This document shows positions 33,630 through 45,090 of a DNA stretch of 64,000 nt, piece by piece; the first letter of the stretch is position 1, and each line of letters begins with the position of its first letter. The notes beneath the pieces are model-generated. The model searched no databases and was not told where the DNA came from. It saw only the letters and a list, made by a program, of their open reading frames with translations. Origin of the DNA: Strigops habroptila (Eukaryota; Chordata; Aves; Psittaciformes; Psittacidae); assembly GCF_004027225.2 (NCBI RefSeq), contig NC_044298.2, positions 372,001 through 436,000 of the forward strand. Direction: 5' to 3'. A program made the translations under genes and the position numbers.

Positions 33630-36274
33630 ATGGTGAAGGAAACGGGTTACTACGACCTGCTGGGCGTGCGGCCGGGCGCCACGCTGGACGAGATCAAGCG
33701 GGCGTACCGGCGGCTGGCGCTGCGCTACCACCCCGACAAGAACCCCAGCGAGGGCGAGCGGGTGCGTGCAGCCCCCCCCGGCGCCCCCTGCCCGGCCCCG
33801 CTGCGCCCCCCCCGGCTCACCCCCTGTATCCCCCCAGTTCAAGCAGATCTCCCAAGCCTACGAGGTGCTGTCGGACACCCACAAACGGGCGCTGTACGAC
33901 CGCGGCGGGGAGCGAGCCATGAAGGAAGGAGGCTTGGGGAGCCGGGGGGGCAGCGCTGGGTTCGGCTCGCCCATGGACATCTTCGACTTCTTCTTCGGAG
34001 GGGGAGTGCGGATGCGCGGCCGGGCTGACAGGAGAGGTACCGGCATAAAGGGGATCCCCTCTCATCCTCCAGCACCCCGCGACCTGCCCAGCGCTGCTTT
34101 TGGGGGGCAGCAGCAACGCCCCCCGCGGCACCCGGCCCGACGCTTCCTCCTCAGCCCGTCATTACTTTCTCCATCAGCCCCTGTTCAAAGGGCCCTGCCC
34201 TGGCCCGGCTTTCCCCCGGTGTCCCCGGGGCTGGGGCTGAGTCAGCCCAGCGCTGCCCTGGGCTCCTTTGGGGGGAGGCTGGAGCGAGAGTCAGGGCGTG
34301 CGGAGCCGCTGGGGTGACTCTTGGCGTGCCTCTGGCCTGGGTCATGGCACAGGGTGACTCGCCGCAGCGTTCCCTGCTGGGATGGCGCGATTTAATAGCA
34401 GGGCAATTAGGAGCCCGGGGGGAAGCGTCTGCTCCAGCTGGAGGGAGGCGATGAGGAGCTGCAGGGAAAGAGACCACCAGAAACATGGGGAGATCCCTTT
34501 GGAGCCAGCGCCTGGCTTCATCCCGAAGGATGGAGGGAAGCTGCTCGGCCACTGCTCCCTATGGAGAGCGGGGTGATGGGGAGGCTGACCCGGGCTCTCC
34601 CCTCTGTTCCCGCAGGGAAGACCGTGGTGCACCAGCTCTCCGTGTCCCTGGAGGACCTCTACAACGGCACCACTCGGAAGCTGTCCCTGCAGAAGAACAT
34701 CATCTGCAGGAAGTGTGGAGGTGAGCCCCGGGGTGCCGGGGGGGGTCCCCAGCACCGCAGCCCCCTCCTCACCCCTCCTCTCCCCTCCCCGCAGGCTGTG
34801 GGGTGCGGGAGGGCGCCCAGAGGAGGTGTCCCAAGTGCCACGGCTCGGGCATGGAGGTGCGGATCCATCAGCTGGGGCCCAGTATGATCCAGCAGATCCA
34901 GACGGTGTGTTCCCAGTGCCAGGGCCAGGGCGAGTGGATCCGGCCTCGGGATTGCTGCCTCACCTGCAACGGCCGCAAGGTCGTCAGGGAGAAGAAGATC
35001 CTCAATGTCCACCTGGATAAAGGTGGGATGGGGCCGTGTGGGGCGCGGGGGCGCCCCTAAATGTGCTGCGCCCCCCCCCCTGAGCTCCGCTTCTCCCCCC
35101 CACAGGCATGAAGGACGGGCAGAAGATCACGTTCCATGAGGAAGGGGACCAGGTCCCGGGGCTGGAGCCCGGGGACATCATCATAGTCCTGGATCAGAAG
35201 GAGCATCCCGTGTTCCGGCGCAGCGGCGACGACCTCATTGTGCGCAGGGAGATCAGCCTGGCCGACGCGCTGTGCGGCTGCCGCCAGGTCATCCGCACCC
35301 TGGATAACAGGAGCCTGCTCCTGGCCTCCCCGCCAGGTGGGAGCGGGAGCGGGATGCGTGGGGCAGCCCTGCAGTGGGGCTGGGATTGGGGGCGGGATGC
35401 ACTGGGACAGCCCTGCAGTGGGGCTGGGATTGGGGGCGGGATGCACTGGGACAGCCCTGCAATGGGGCTGGGATTGGATGCACTGGGCCAGCCCTGCAAT
35501 GGGGCTGGGATTGGATGCACTGGGACAGCCCTGCAATGGGGCTGGGATTGGGTGCACTGGGACAGCCCTGCAATGGGGCTGGGATTGGGACCAGGATGCA
35601 CTGGGACACCCTTGCGAGGGGGCTGGGCTTGGGGCTGGGATTGGCATCGGGATGCACTGGGACAGCCCTGCAGTGGGGCTGGGATTGGGATCAGGATGCA
35701 CTAGGATGGCCCTGCAATGGGGCTGGGATTGGGACCAGGATGCACCAGGATGGACCGGGATGCACTGGGACAGCCCTGCAGTGGGGCTGGAGTTGGGACC
35801 GGGATGCACTGGGACAGCCCTGCGAGGGGGCTGCGCGCTGACACTTGTCCCCCCACCAGGGGACGTTATCCGGCCCGGAGACCTCAAGTGTGTCCCCAAC
35901 GAGGGGATGCCCGTCTACAGGAGCCCGTTCCAGAAGGGGAAGCTCATCCTGCAGTTCCAGGTGAGGAGCGGGCGCCGGGGCCACATCCTGCACCCCTGCG
36001 GGGTCTCCGCCTGCTCACGCCGTGCTTCCCCGCGTGTTCCCAGGTGAAGTTCCCGGAGCCAGGCTGGCTGCCCCCCGAGCGCCTGCGCCAGCTCCAGGCC
36101 TTCTTCCCGCCGCAGGACGAGGTGATGGCCACGGAGGACACGGAGGAGGTGGAGCTCAGCGACTACACGGCCCATGGGGGGCCGGGGGGGCGAAGGCCCT
36201 TCCCTGGGGACCCCCCCCACGATGATGACTTTGAGGACGGGACGCGCCAGCACGTCCAGTGCCAAACCTCATAG
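33630..36274 (+). CDS. Type I DNAJ/Hsp40 co-chaperone, DNAJA1/DNAJA4-like extra paralogue
   Basis: Predicted cytosolic Hsp70 co-chaperone. Coding exons: 33630-33761, 33838-34036, 34616-34720, 34795-35022, 35106-35336, 35860-35960 and 36044-36274. All phases agree, giving 408 residues (DNAJA1 and DNAJA4 about 397). In order: J domain ([16 protein letters not shown] in YHPDKN), Gly/Phe region ([14 protein letters not shown]), the zinc centre with four motifs ([32 protein letters not shown]), substrate-binding beta domains ([24 protein letters not shown]), an acidic stretch (DDDFED) and a C-terminal CQTS prenylation box. Every hallmark is intact, so this looks like a working gene. It belongs to the DNAJA1/A4 clade and not A2 or A3. 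Its place between NES and CRABP2 has no human counterpart I know of. ATTAAA is at 36840-36845. Confidence 0.93.
35345..35830 (+). repeat. Minisatellite inside the DNAJ gene's sixth coding intron
   Basis: About 12 copies of a unit of 37-50 bases with the core GGGACAGCCCTGCAATGGGG, then CTGGGATTGG and GATGCACT. It fills the intron between the exons ending at 35336 and starting at 35860. Unit length varies because the GGGACCAGGATGCACT part is present or absent. Confidence 0.9.
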
Positions 36275-39029
36275 CCAGGGCTGGGGGGGGGGGGGGCTGT
36301 GGGGCAGAGCTTGGGGGGGGGGCTATGGGGCAGGGAGGGGGCTCTCGGAGCCGTCACCTTCAGGGATGTACATAGGTCACCTTTGGACAGCACTTCACCT
36401 CCCTTTGCCCCCCCACTTTGGGGACCCCCCCCCCAGGCCCTCCTGCTAAAGGGGATGGGCCCCTTCAGTGGGTGCTGCCCTGCACTGAGGGGAAGGGGGG
36501 GCCCTCACCCCCTGCCTCAGTTTCCCCATTGATGCTGGGGCAAAGCCTCCCGACGAGCCCCATAGGGGGAGGACTTGAACTGCCCCCCCCGGCCCCGGCC
36601 GGCCCCACAGCGCCGTGGGGCCCCCACAAGGCCTTTGCTTTGCCCATTTCTGTCCTTGCTGGAGCCTGGCTCAGGCCTGGGAGCGAGGGGGGGGTTTCTC
36701 TGGTCTCTTTGCACACACAAAAGGGGGTTTTTTGGGGGGGGTCCCGTCCCTTTAATTTATTTTTTAGAGGAATTTTAAGCATTTTTTCTCTGTTGTCATT
36801 GTCGGGGGGGGGCTGGAGGGGGGGCACTTTGTACTTGGCATTAAAAGCAAATCCCGACTCCAGCGGCTGCGTGGTGCCGGATCCCTGCGGATTCCCCATG
36901 GATTCCCTGTGGGGTGGCTCCGGGCTCCTGCTCCGTGGCCGGGGTGTGCCTCAGTTTCCCTGCTGTGACCCAGCGGGGCCAGAGCTGCCCCCCAACCCCT
37001 CCTGTCCCCCCCCCTTTCACCCCATTGTGACCATCCCTGCGGAGGCACCCCCCCCCCCCCCAGACAACTTCATGCCCCCCATTGCTTTGCTGTGGGGCAG
37101 AACCAGGTGCGGGCAAAACCCCCCCAAACTGGGGGGGGAAGCTGCACCCCTTTAATGCACGAAGATGGGGGTGAACCCCTTGGGGGGGGCTGCAGCTGGA
37201 CACACACACATACACCCCCCCGCTCCTGCTGGAGCTCAGGGAAGCGTTTGGCTCCAGATGTGGATGGAGGAGGAGAGCAGGAACAATGGTGGCCACCGGC
37301 CAGCTTTGGGGGGGCCCCACAGCCCCCGGGGTGAATCCGCACCCTGTGGGAGGGGGGTGATGGGTGGTGGCCGTGTTCCCCCCCCCCCCCCCCCGCCCTG
37401 GGTGTCCCCTCCCAGAGGTGACAGCGCGTTATGGGGCGCGTCACCCGCGTCCTGGGCTGCCCTGGGGGCACCCCACGGCAATGGGGTCACCCCACGGCAA
37501 TGGGGTCACCACCAATGGGAGCCCCCCCCGCCCCCCAAACCGGTCTCTGCCCTTTGTCACCGGTGCCCTGTGGCACCCGCAGCACCAGGGACCCCCCTTC
37601 CCAAACCTGGCACCTCCCAGAGCCCATCACCGGGACCTCCATCCCCATGGATCATCCTGGGGGGGGGGATTGCTCCTCCAGCCCGGCTTAACCCCCCCAC
37701 CCCCCCAACCAGGACCCCCCATTCCAGCCTGGAAAAGGAGGATGTTCCCCCCAAACCTGCCCAGCAAGTCCTGGGGGTCATTCCTAGCCCCATCCTCAGC
37801 CCCATCCATGGCTCCATCCCCGGCCTCATCCACCCCCCAGCACGCTCCCCCCTGGCGGGGGCTCTGGGGGCACCTCTCTGTGGCCCCCCCATTGTCCCCT
37901 GCGCAGACCCCGCGCATCCCCCCACGGCTCCAGCGATGGGGGGGGGATGTTCCATGACCCCCCCCCCCAGCACATACACTGCGGGGCCCCCCCGGGGGTC
38001 GCTCATTCATTCGCTCCCTCCCGCCCATTCATTCCTCTGCTCATTCATCCCCTCGCTCCGGCCCCGCTTTGTCTCGGCACATGAAAGCCGAGGGGCCCCC
38101 TCCCCATCCCGGGGGGCAACCGGGGGCCCCCCGCAGGTCACCGGGGCCGCTCGGGGCCGGCTGAGAGGCGCCGGGAGCACCGAAACCACCCAGGAGGAGC
38201 CATGGAGCGCGGGGGGGGGGGCCCATTCCAGAGCATTCCCGAGCACCCTCTTGGCGCTGGGGTCACTGTGACCCCCCCCTTCCCAGCTGGAATTCGGTTC
38301 CGGTGGGATGGGGGCACATCCATCACCCCCCCCCCCGGACCTCCCCATCACTTGGGGGGCAGCAGGATGGGACCCCCAATGTGGCTGGATAGTGGGGGGG
38401 TTGTGCAGGCCCCATAGACCCCCCGTGACAAGCAGAGACACGAATCGGAGCCGTCCCTTGGGCAGCCAAGGGGAAAGCGGATATTCCAAAGGGGGGTAGA
38501 AGCGGGAATTGCGCGGGGGGGGTGGGGGGGGGCTGGTTTTCCATTACCCGGGTGGGTGGTTGTGGGGTCTTGGGGTGGGAGGAAGCGGCAGGTTTGGTGA
38601 TGGAGCCAGGTCCATTGACCCCCCCCCCCGCCATGGTCCCGCATCCCGGTTGGATGCTGGGAAAACCGGGACATGGTCTGGGAATGGCGATGCCAAGTGT
38701 CCACCTGGAGATACCGGAGCCTTCATCCCCCCCTCCTCCTCCTCCCCAGGGAAGGTGTAATTACACCCTTCCTGCTGCTGCTGAGGAGGGGGGGAAAGCA
38801 GCGGCCCCCCCCCATTGCTGCCCCACAGCTGCCCTATGGCTGCCTCATGGCTGCCCTATAGCTGCCCCACCTCTGCCCCATTGCTGCCCCCTGCTTCCCA
38901 CGCTGGGATGTGCCAACGCGGCCACTGCCTTTGCCTGGGGGCCCTTGCGCAAGGATCGGGCGTGTGGCAGCAGGAGCAGGACATGGGGATGTCGGGACAT
39001 CGGGACGTCGGGACATGGGGCAAAGGACA
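36275..39029. other. DNAJ gene 3' UTR and intergenic DNA before CRABP2
   Basis: The 3' UTR of the DNAJ gene extends to ATTAAA at 36840-36845. It carries an A/T-rich patch (36755-36790) that stands out in this GC-rich window. From about 36860 to 39029 there are many C/G runs and no exon I recognise. Open frames of up to 368 codons here have proline/glycine-rich GC-driven composition and no domain. Confidence 0.55.
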
Positions 39030-39408
39030 TTTATTGGGAAGCGGAGGGAAGGGCCAGGGATGGTCCGGGAGGGGTTGGACCCGGGGGAGGGGGCCGGCCC
39101 TGGTGCTCTGTGACCACGGAGCCACCATCTGGAGCCATCGGGGGTTTCCTTCCACCACATCAATGACAATAAATACCTGGGGCGGGGACACACGGGGGCT
39201 GCGTCCAAACACAACACATCCAAGTGAACCAAACCTGCCTAAAACCAGCCCAAACCCCCCCCCCTCCACCCGGGTGCTTTGGCTGCAGCGAGAGAATGAG
39301 GCTTGTGGGGGGGCTCTGCTGTACCCCCAGGGGAAGATGCACCCCTGTGGCTGTGGGGGGACTGGAGGGGACACGGGGGGGGGACACGGGGACACTGGTG
39401 CGGTGGCA

Positions 39409-42107
39409 TCACTCCCGGACGTAGACCCTGGTGCAGACGACGTCGTCGGCCGTCATGGTCTGCAATGAGGAGCAGGTCATGGATGGGACCCCCCCACACG
39501 CACGCACATATATAAAGGGAGTTTCCCAGCATGCCCCGGGGCAGGGATGCTCACCAGGATGAGCTCCCCGTCGTTGGTCATCTCCCTGGACCAGCCCGTC
39601 TTGGGCCCCTCGCCCCGGAGCAGCCGCTGCTCACAAACCATCTTGTTCTCACTCGCCCACTTGGCCAAGCTCTGCACAGGGGACAAGGGGACAATGGGGG
39701 GGGGGACACCCCGAGACACCCCCAGAGCCCCCCCACAGGGTGCACTATCTGTCAGTGTGCTGGGACATGCATGGGGATGGGGATGGGGATGTGGATGGGG
39801 ATGTGAATGGGGACACGGATGGGGATGGGGACACGGATGGGGGCACGGATGGGGATGTGGATGGGGATGGGGACATGGATGGGGACACTGATGGGGATGT
39901 GAATGGGGACATGGATGGGGACGTGGGTGGGGACACAGATGGGGACACGGATGGGGATGGGGACATGGATGGGGATGTGAATGGGGACGTGGATGGGGAC
40001 GTGGATGGGGACGTGGATGGGGACGTGGATGGGGACATTTGCTCCTGCTCCCAACAGTGTCTGGGATCACATGTACCCGGGGCAGGGGGCACAGGGAAGG
40101 CGGAGGGACCGTCCCCCTCCGACAAGAGGGAGCATGTGGCTGCATGTGTGCAAACACGCGTGTGCACGCATGACCACGGGCGCACTTGCACCAGTGTGCA
40201 CGCACACGTGTGTAACTGCTCTCACACGCCTCCATGTGCCCTTGTGCAAAACATGTGTGGACACGACGCGTGTCCATCTACGCACACGCGAGAGCGCGCA
40301 CACGCACACGAGTGCTCCTGCCCTCCCGCCACACGCGTGTGGGTGCGTGGAGACACGCGTGTGGGTGCGGGGGGACGCGGGGGGGGCCGCACCTTGCAGG
40401 GCCGCCCGTCCACCGTCTGCTCCTCGAACTCCTGCCCGATGCAGAAGCTGATCTCCGTGGTCCGCACCGTGGTCGAGGTCTTGATGTAGAAGCTCTCCCC
40501 GTCCTGCCGGATCTCCACCGCGGGCTTGGAGGCTGCCGCCACCGCGATCTTCCTCAGCATCACGTTAACCCCTGGGGACAAGGGGCGGGACATGGGGCTC
40601 CCCACTGATGGGGGGCCCGGGGGTGGCTCTGGGGCGCGGGGGGCGCACACACACACACGCGCGCATCGCCAGGGGGACCCCGGCCCCGCGGAGGCACATC
40701 TGGCTCAGCCACATCTGGCTCTCGTTACCTGGCTCCGGATGCGCCCCGGGGAAGGGATGAGGGTGATGGGGTGGGGGGGGGTGTGAAGGGGCTCCCCCAG
40801 GCCGGGGTGACGGCGGGGACACGGCCCTCGGTGACCCGCGGGTCCCCCCCCCCAAAGCGCAGCTGCGGCTTTGTCCGCGCTGCCGCGGGCGCCTCATCCA
40901 TCACCGGCCGAGCCCCGCGCTGTCACCGCGGCCGCGCTTTGGGGACGTTGTTCCCTTGGCACCCTCCGCCTTGTGCCCCGGTCCCCCCCTCAGAGAAGGG
41001 CCCTGCGGGGAGGGGGTCCCCCCGCATGGGAATGAGGGGACACGGATGGTCCCAACCCCGCAGCGGGGACACGGGGGGATGCGGGTGCTCGGCGCGGGGG
41101 GGGGGGCACACGAAAACGTCCCTGGGAGGCTCCCCATGGCCGGGACCTTGGGGATGCTGCTGCTGACCAGGGCGGTGCAGGGGGGACCCCCAGGTCTGAC
41201 CCACACTTGGGGGTCCCTGAGGCCCCCCCCCCCATGATGCTCAAGAGGAGAAAACAGCCGCCAAAGGGAGCAAAGTCCCTTTATTGCGGGGGGAAGGGGG
41301 CACGATGCAGGCAGATGTGGGGGTCCGGAGCTGACACACCCTCCCCCCCCCCCCAGCGCCTCCACCATGGGGGCCCTGAGGCCGGGGGGGCCCCGGAGCC
41401 TCCCAGGTCCGCGGTGGGGAGGGAGGAGCAGCCGGTCGCAGATCGCTTTCCCTGCTGCGGTTCCCCCGGTGGGGGGTGGGGGGGAGGGAGGGGGCCGCGG
41501 GGGGGGGGCGGGGAATGAAACCCAAGAAAGTGATAATTATCCTGAAATATTCGCTCCGGATCCCCTAACCTGGAAAAAATCCCGCTCCGGCGGCCCGGGG
41601 GGGGCCCTGCCCACAGCCCCGGGGCCCCCCGCTTCCCCCCCCGGCCGTGGGGCCCGGCTCTATGCACCTCCCAAAGCCCCCTCACAGTGTGGGGCAGAGG
41701 GGACCCGACATAGGATGGGGGCACCCCGTAGAGTGAGGGCCCCTTGGGTGGGATGTTGGGGATACCGGGGAGGGGGGAGCCCCATTGGGTGCCTTTGGGG
41801 GGGGGGCAGGCGCAGGGTGTTGGGGGGGATGATGGTTGGGGAGCACCACAGCGGCGGGGGGGGCCGCAGGGGCTGTGCTGGACCCCCCCTCCCAACCTCC
41901 CGTGCCTCAGTTTCCCCAACGGGCTTTGTGAAAGGGGGGGCTCCGGACGCCCCCAGGGCTGGAGGAGGGGTTCGGTGGGGGGAGATGTGGGGCAGGACCC
42001 CCCCCGATCCCCCCCACACCTCGGGGCTCGCACTCACCCAACGCCTTCAGCAGCTCCTCGAAGTTCTCCGAGCTCTTCATCTTCCAGTTCCCGGAGAAAT
42101 TGGGCAT
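39409..42107 (-). CDS. CRABP2: Cellular retinoic acid-binding protein 2
   Basis: Small cytosolic carrier of the lipocalin/FABP fold that delivers all-trans retinoic acid to nuclear RAR. There are four coding exons with the family's fixed sizes: 42107-42038 (70 nt), 40571-40393 (179), 39671-39555 (117) and 39459-39409 (51), giving 138 residues as in mammals. Diagnostic stretches are [63 protein letters not shown] and [12 protein letters not shown]. The last holds the Arg and Tyr that contact the ligand carboxylate. A minus-strand AATAAA lies at 39035-39030. A TATA-like AATAAAAC on the minus strand near 42297-42290 could be the core promoter (inferred). Introns carry repeats. The gene is tandem with ISG20L2 on the same strand. 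Confidence 0.97.
39765..40045. repeat. Hexamer-based array GGGGAY-RYGGAT in CRABP2 intron
   Basis: A tract of about 280 bases of GGGGATGTGGAT, GGGGACATGGAT and similar 6/12-base units in the second coding intron of CRABP2. It reads as Asp-Gly-Asp-Val repeats on the plus strand. This is a strand-asymmetric, purine-rich microsatellite or minisatellite. Confidence 0.95.
40135..40375. repeat. Alternating purine/pyrimidine (CA/CG-TG) tract in CRABP2 intron
   Basis: Dense ACACGCGTGTGCACGC-type sequence, mostly alternating purine and pyrimidine with several CGCG cores. This is the kind of sequence that favours Z-DNA. It ends 18 bases before the donor of CRABP2 exon 2. A shorter CACACACACACGCGCGC tract lies at 40650-40668. 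Confidence 0.75.
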
Positions 42108-42409
42108 CGCGGGGCCGGGGGGGGACAACGGCGCAGCGAGGGGGGGACACCGAGGGGGGGACACCGGGGGGGGACACCGAGGGGGGGACACCGAGGGGGA
42201 ACGGACGGCACCAGCGACCCGCCGCTCCCTGCGCACCGGCCCCGCCGCTCTCCGGTCCCGGCCCGGCCCGGCCCGCCCGCGCCGCCCGTTTTATTGCCGG
42301 GCCGGTCCCACCCGCTCCGCCCCCGGCCCCGGCCCCGGCCCCGGCCCCGGCCCGGGGGGGCTCCGCGCTCACCTGCGGGGCTCCGCACCGGGAGGGCGCC
42401 GGAGGGACC

Positions 42410-42865
42410 CCCCCAAAGTGTCTGCACCCCCTTAAAGTGTCTGTGCTCCCTAAAGTGACTGTGACCACCCCTAAAGTGACTGAACCCCCTTAAAGTGTCT
42501 GTGCGCCCCTAAAGTGACTGTGACCACCCCTGAAGTGTCTGTGCCCCCTAAAGTGACTGAACCCCCCCAAAGTGTCTGCGACCCCCCAAAGTGTCTGCAC
42601 CCCCTTAAAGTGTCTGTGCCCCCCAAAGTGTCTGTGCACCCCTAAAGTGACTGTGACCACCCCTAAAGTGACTGAACCCCCCCAAAGTGTCTGTGCGCCC
42701 CTAAAGTGTCTGTGACCCCCCTAAAGTGTCTGCACCCCCTAAAGTGACTGAACCCCCCCAAAGTGTCTGTGCGCCTCTAAAGTGTCTGCACCCCCCTTAA
42801 AGTGTCTGCACCCCCCAAAGTGACTGAACCCCCCTAAAGTGTCTGTGCCCCCCAAACTGCCCACA
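42410..42865. repeat. Minisatellite CCCCTAAAGTGTCTGTG upstream of CRABP2
   Basis: About 23 copies of a 17-22 base unit, CCCCTAAAGTGTCTGTGC or its AAAGTGACTGAAC variant. It starts about 300 bases upstream of the CRABP2 start codon. Variant units are interspersed, so the array is old or has been shuffled. Confidence 0.9.
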
Positions 42866-44515
42866 TCCCCCCCCCCCGAGCTGCCCGCACCCCTCTAACC
42901 TCCCTGCACCCCTAACCCCAGCCCTGCCTCGCGCGGGGGGGGCCACACGCGTGCACACACACGTCCCGACACGCGTGCACACGCAGCGCGCAGGTGCTCG
43001 GGCCCGCACATACATGATGCGTGCACACAAGCGAGGAGCTCCACGTGTCGCGTGTCCAGCCCCGCGCTCACACGCGTGTGTCACACATGTGCAAGCGTGT
43101 TCGGGCTGCGGGAGGTTGGGTTTTGGGGGGGAAGGGGAGGATTTGGGGTGCTCGGTTGAGCCGGTACCGGGATGAGCGAGAAATGGCGTTTCTGGCTCCT
43201 TGGCAGCTCCAAGATGGAAGGAGCGAGATTCCTGCTGCACTTTGGGGGTGAAGCTGCCCCCCCGGAGCCACATTCCCGTCCCGAGCCCCCCACATTCCAT
43301 GGGGTGGCGCCGCCGAGGAGCCAAGTTGTGGCTTGTCGCGAGTCCCTAATCCCCTGAAGAACAGGATTCCCAACAAAGAGCTGACAGATCCCGACCTACG
43401 GCGGCTGCTGGAGGGGATGGGGCTGGAATGGGGGGGGTCGGGGAGGGGGGCACCCCAAGGCTGTGTGTGTGTCCCCCCCCAGGGCCACAGGAGGTGGCAA
43501 CGGCATGGATTTGGGGGAAAAGCAGCTGGATTTGGAGAAGTGGGTGGAGGGGATGGGGTGGGACCCCCCCCCCGCCCCACATCTGGAAGGGATTCTGTTG
43601 GGAAGGGCGGATAAAGGCTTCACACCCCCCCGAATTCCTTGGAAACCGCAGAAATCCCGAGGGCAGGGTCCAATGGGGGTCACCCCCCAACTGCCTCTCA
43701 TTGGGGGGGGACAATGTCCAGTGTCACCCGAGCTCCCCGGTGGGACAGGACCCCCCCAACTTCTCACTGCGTTGAGCTGAGGGGCTCCAAGGTTGGGGGG
43801 GGCGGTGTGAAGCCGCCCGTGCTGCCCCCCCCCACCCCTGCAAATCCATCCCAGCTGTGGGGCTCCCTCGGGAATCGATCCCAGCCGGACAGCGGGAACG
43901 TGCCCCACTGTGGGGCTGGGGGGGGGGGGGACCCCACACACACACCTCATGGCCCCCCCCCTCCCCTCCATGTGCCCCCCGGCGCCGGCTCCTCCTTCCC
44001 GAGGAGGTAAAAGCTCCTTTAAGGCTCGGCCATTCCAAAGCCTGGTCGTAAACTCGGCTCCAACACAAAGGCTCCCGCTTCCCATCCATGCGCTCACCTT
44101 CCCTGGGATCCGGGGGCATTCCCACCCCTTCCCGGCACGGCTCTGGGTGAGGCGGGAGCGCACACACACGGAGCCTTTGGGAAAGGGGAGCTGACCCCCA
44201 AAACACCCCGCAGGATCCCATGGGATGCTCGGGAATGCTGCGGCCCCCCCAGTCCCACATGGATGCAGGAGGGATCCCCAAGCCCTGGGAGCAGGCACTA
44301 CCCAGCAGCCCACGACTGAACTGGGAAAGGGGGTGACAATGGGGGGGTCCCCCATGAGCATGGGCTGGTGTGAAGGTGGGGGGGGGGCGGGCAACTGCTT
44401 CTCCTTCAACCAGCAGCACCCCCACAGAGCCTGGTGTGGGGCACCCCACTGCCCACCCCCCCGGGGGGGTCCCCCCATTGGTCTCCAGCACCAAAAGGCT
44501 CATGAATCATTCCCG
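42866..44515. other. CRABP2-ISG20L2 intergenic DNA
   Basis: Contains a second CACACGCGTGCACACG-type Z-DNA-prone tract at about 42945-43110, related in sequence style to the one in the CRABP2 intron. The rest is GC-rich with C runs and no recognisable exon. The ISG20L2 poly(A) signal (ATTAAA on the minus strand, 44521-44516) marks the far end. Confidence 0.5.
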
Positions 44516-45090
44516 TTTAATTGGGATTGGGGCTGTAACCAGCTCAGTTCCAAACAGCCCCCACCCCGGGGCAGCCCCAGAACTGGGGTTCGGGGCAGCC
44601 CCACACCGGAGGCAGCGCTAAGGACGCGGTGGTGGCACTGGTGGCACTGGTGGCACCGGTCCCCCGTGCCCAGGCTCGTCCTGGCCCTTGTGCAATGAGG
44701 AAGATGGAACCAAAGCTCCCAAACGAAGAGCTCCCGGAGCCCTTCGGCGCTTCCTGCTCCTGGCAGAGGTAGTTGTGCAAGATGGGAAGGACCAGGAAGG
44801 GAAGGAGCCCGCCCTGGGCACCGCTTCCCGCAGGGAATGGGGCTGTGGAGCAGGGAGAGCCCCTCGGAGGCACCCAGACTGTGGTACCAGCACCGCTGGG
44901 GGGCACAGTGTGGCCCCAGCTCTGCCCCACGTCGCTGGGGAGGACGGGGGCTGTCACACAGTGCTGGGATAAGGCACATCAGGGCGCAGGGATGCTGGTG
45001 CCCGGCTCCATGCTCCCACCCGTTGTCCATAGGGATGGATGGAACAGCACCGGGACCCCTCTTGGGGTGCAGGATGGAGCTGGGGGGGCC

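Noticed and set aside
37165-38271. 368-codon Pro-rich frame upstream of CRABP2
   Set aside because: GC-driven composition only. No recognisable family or regulatory context.
39167-39173. Plus-strand AATAAA near the CRABP2 3' end
   Set aside because: No plus-strand gene ends here. The CRABP2 signal is the minus-strand one at 39035-39030.
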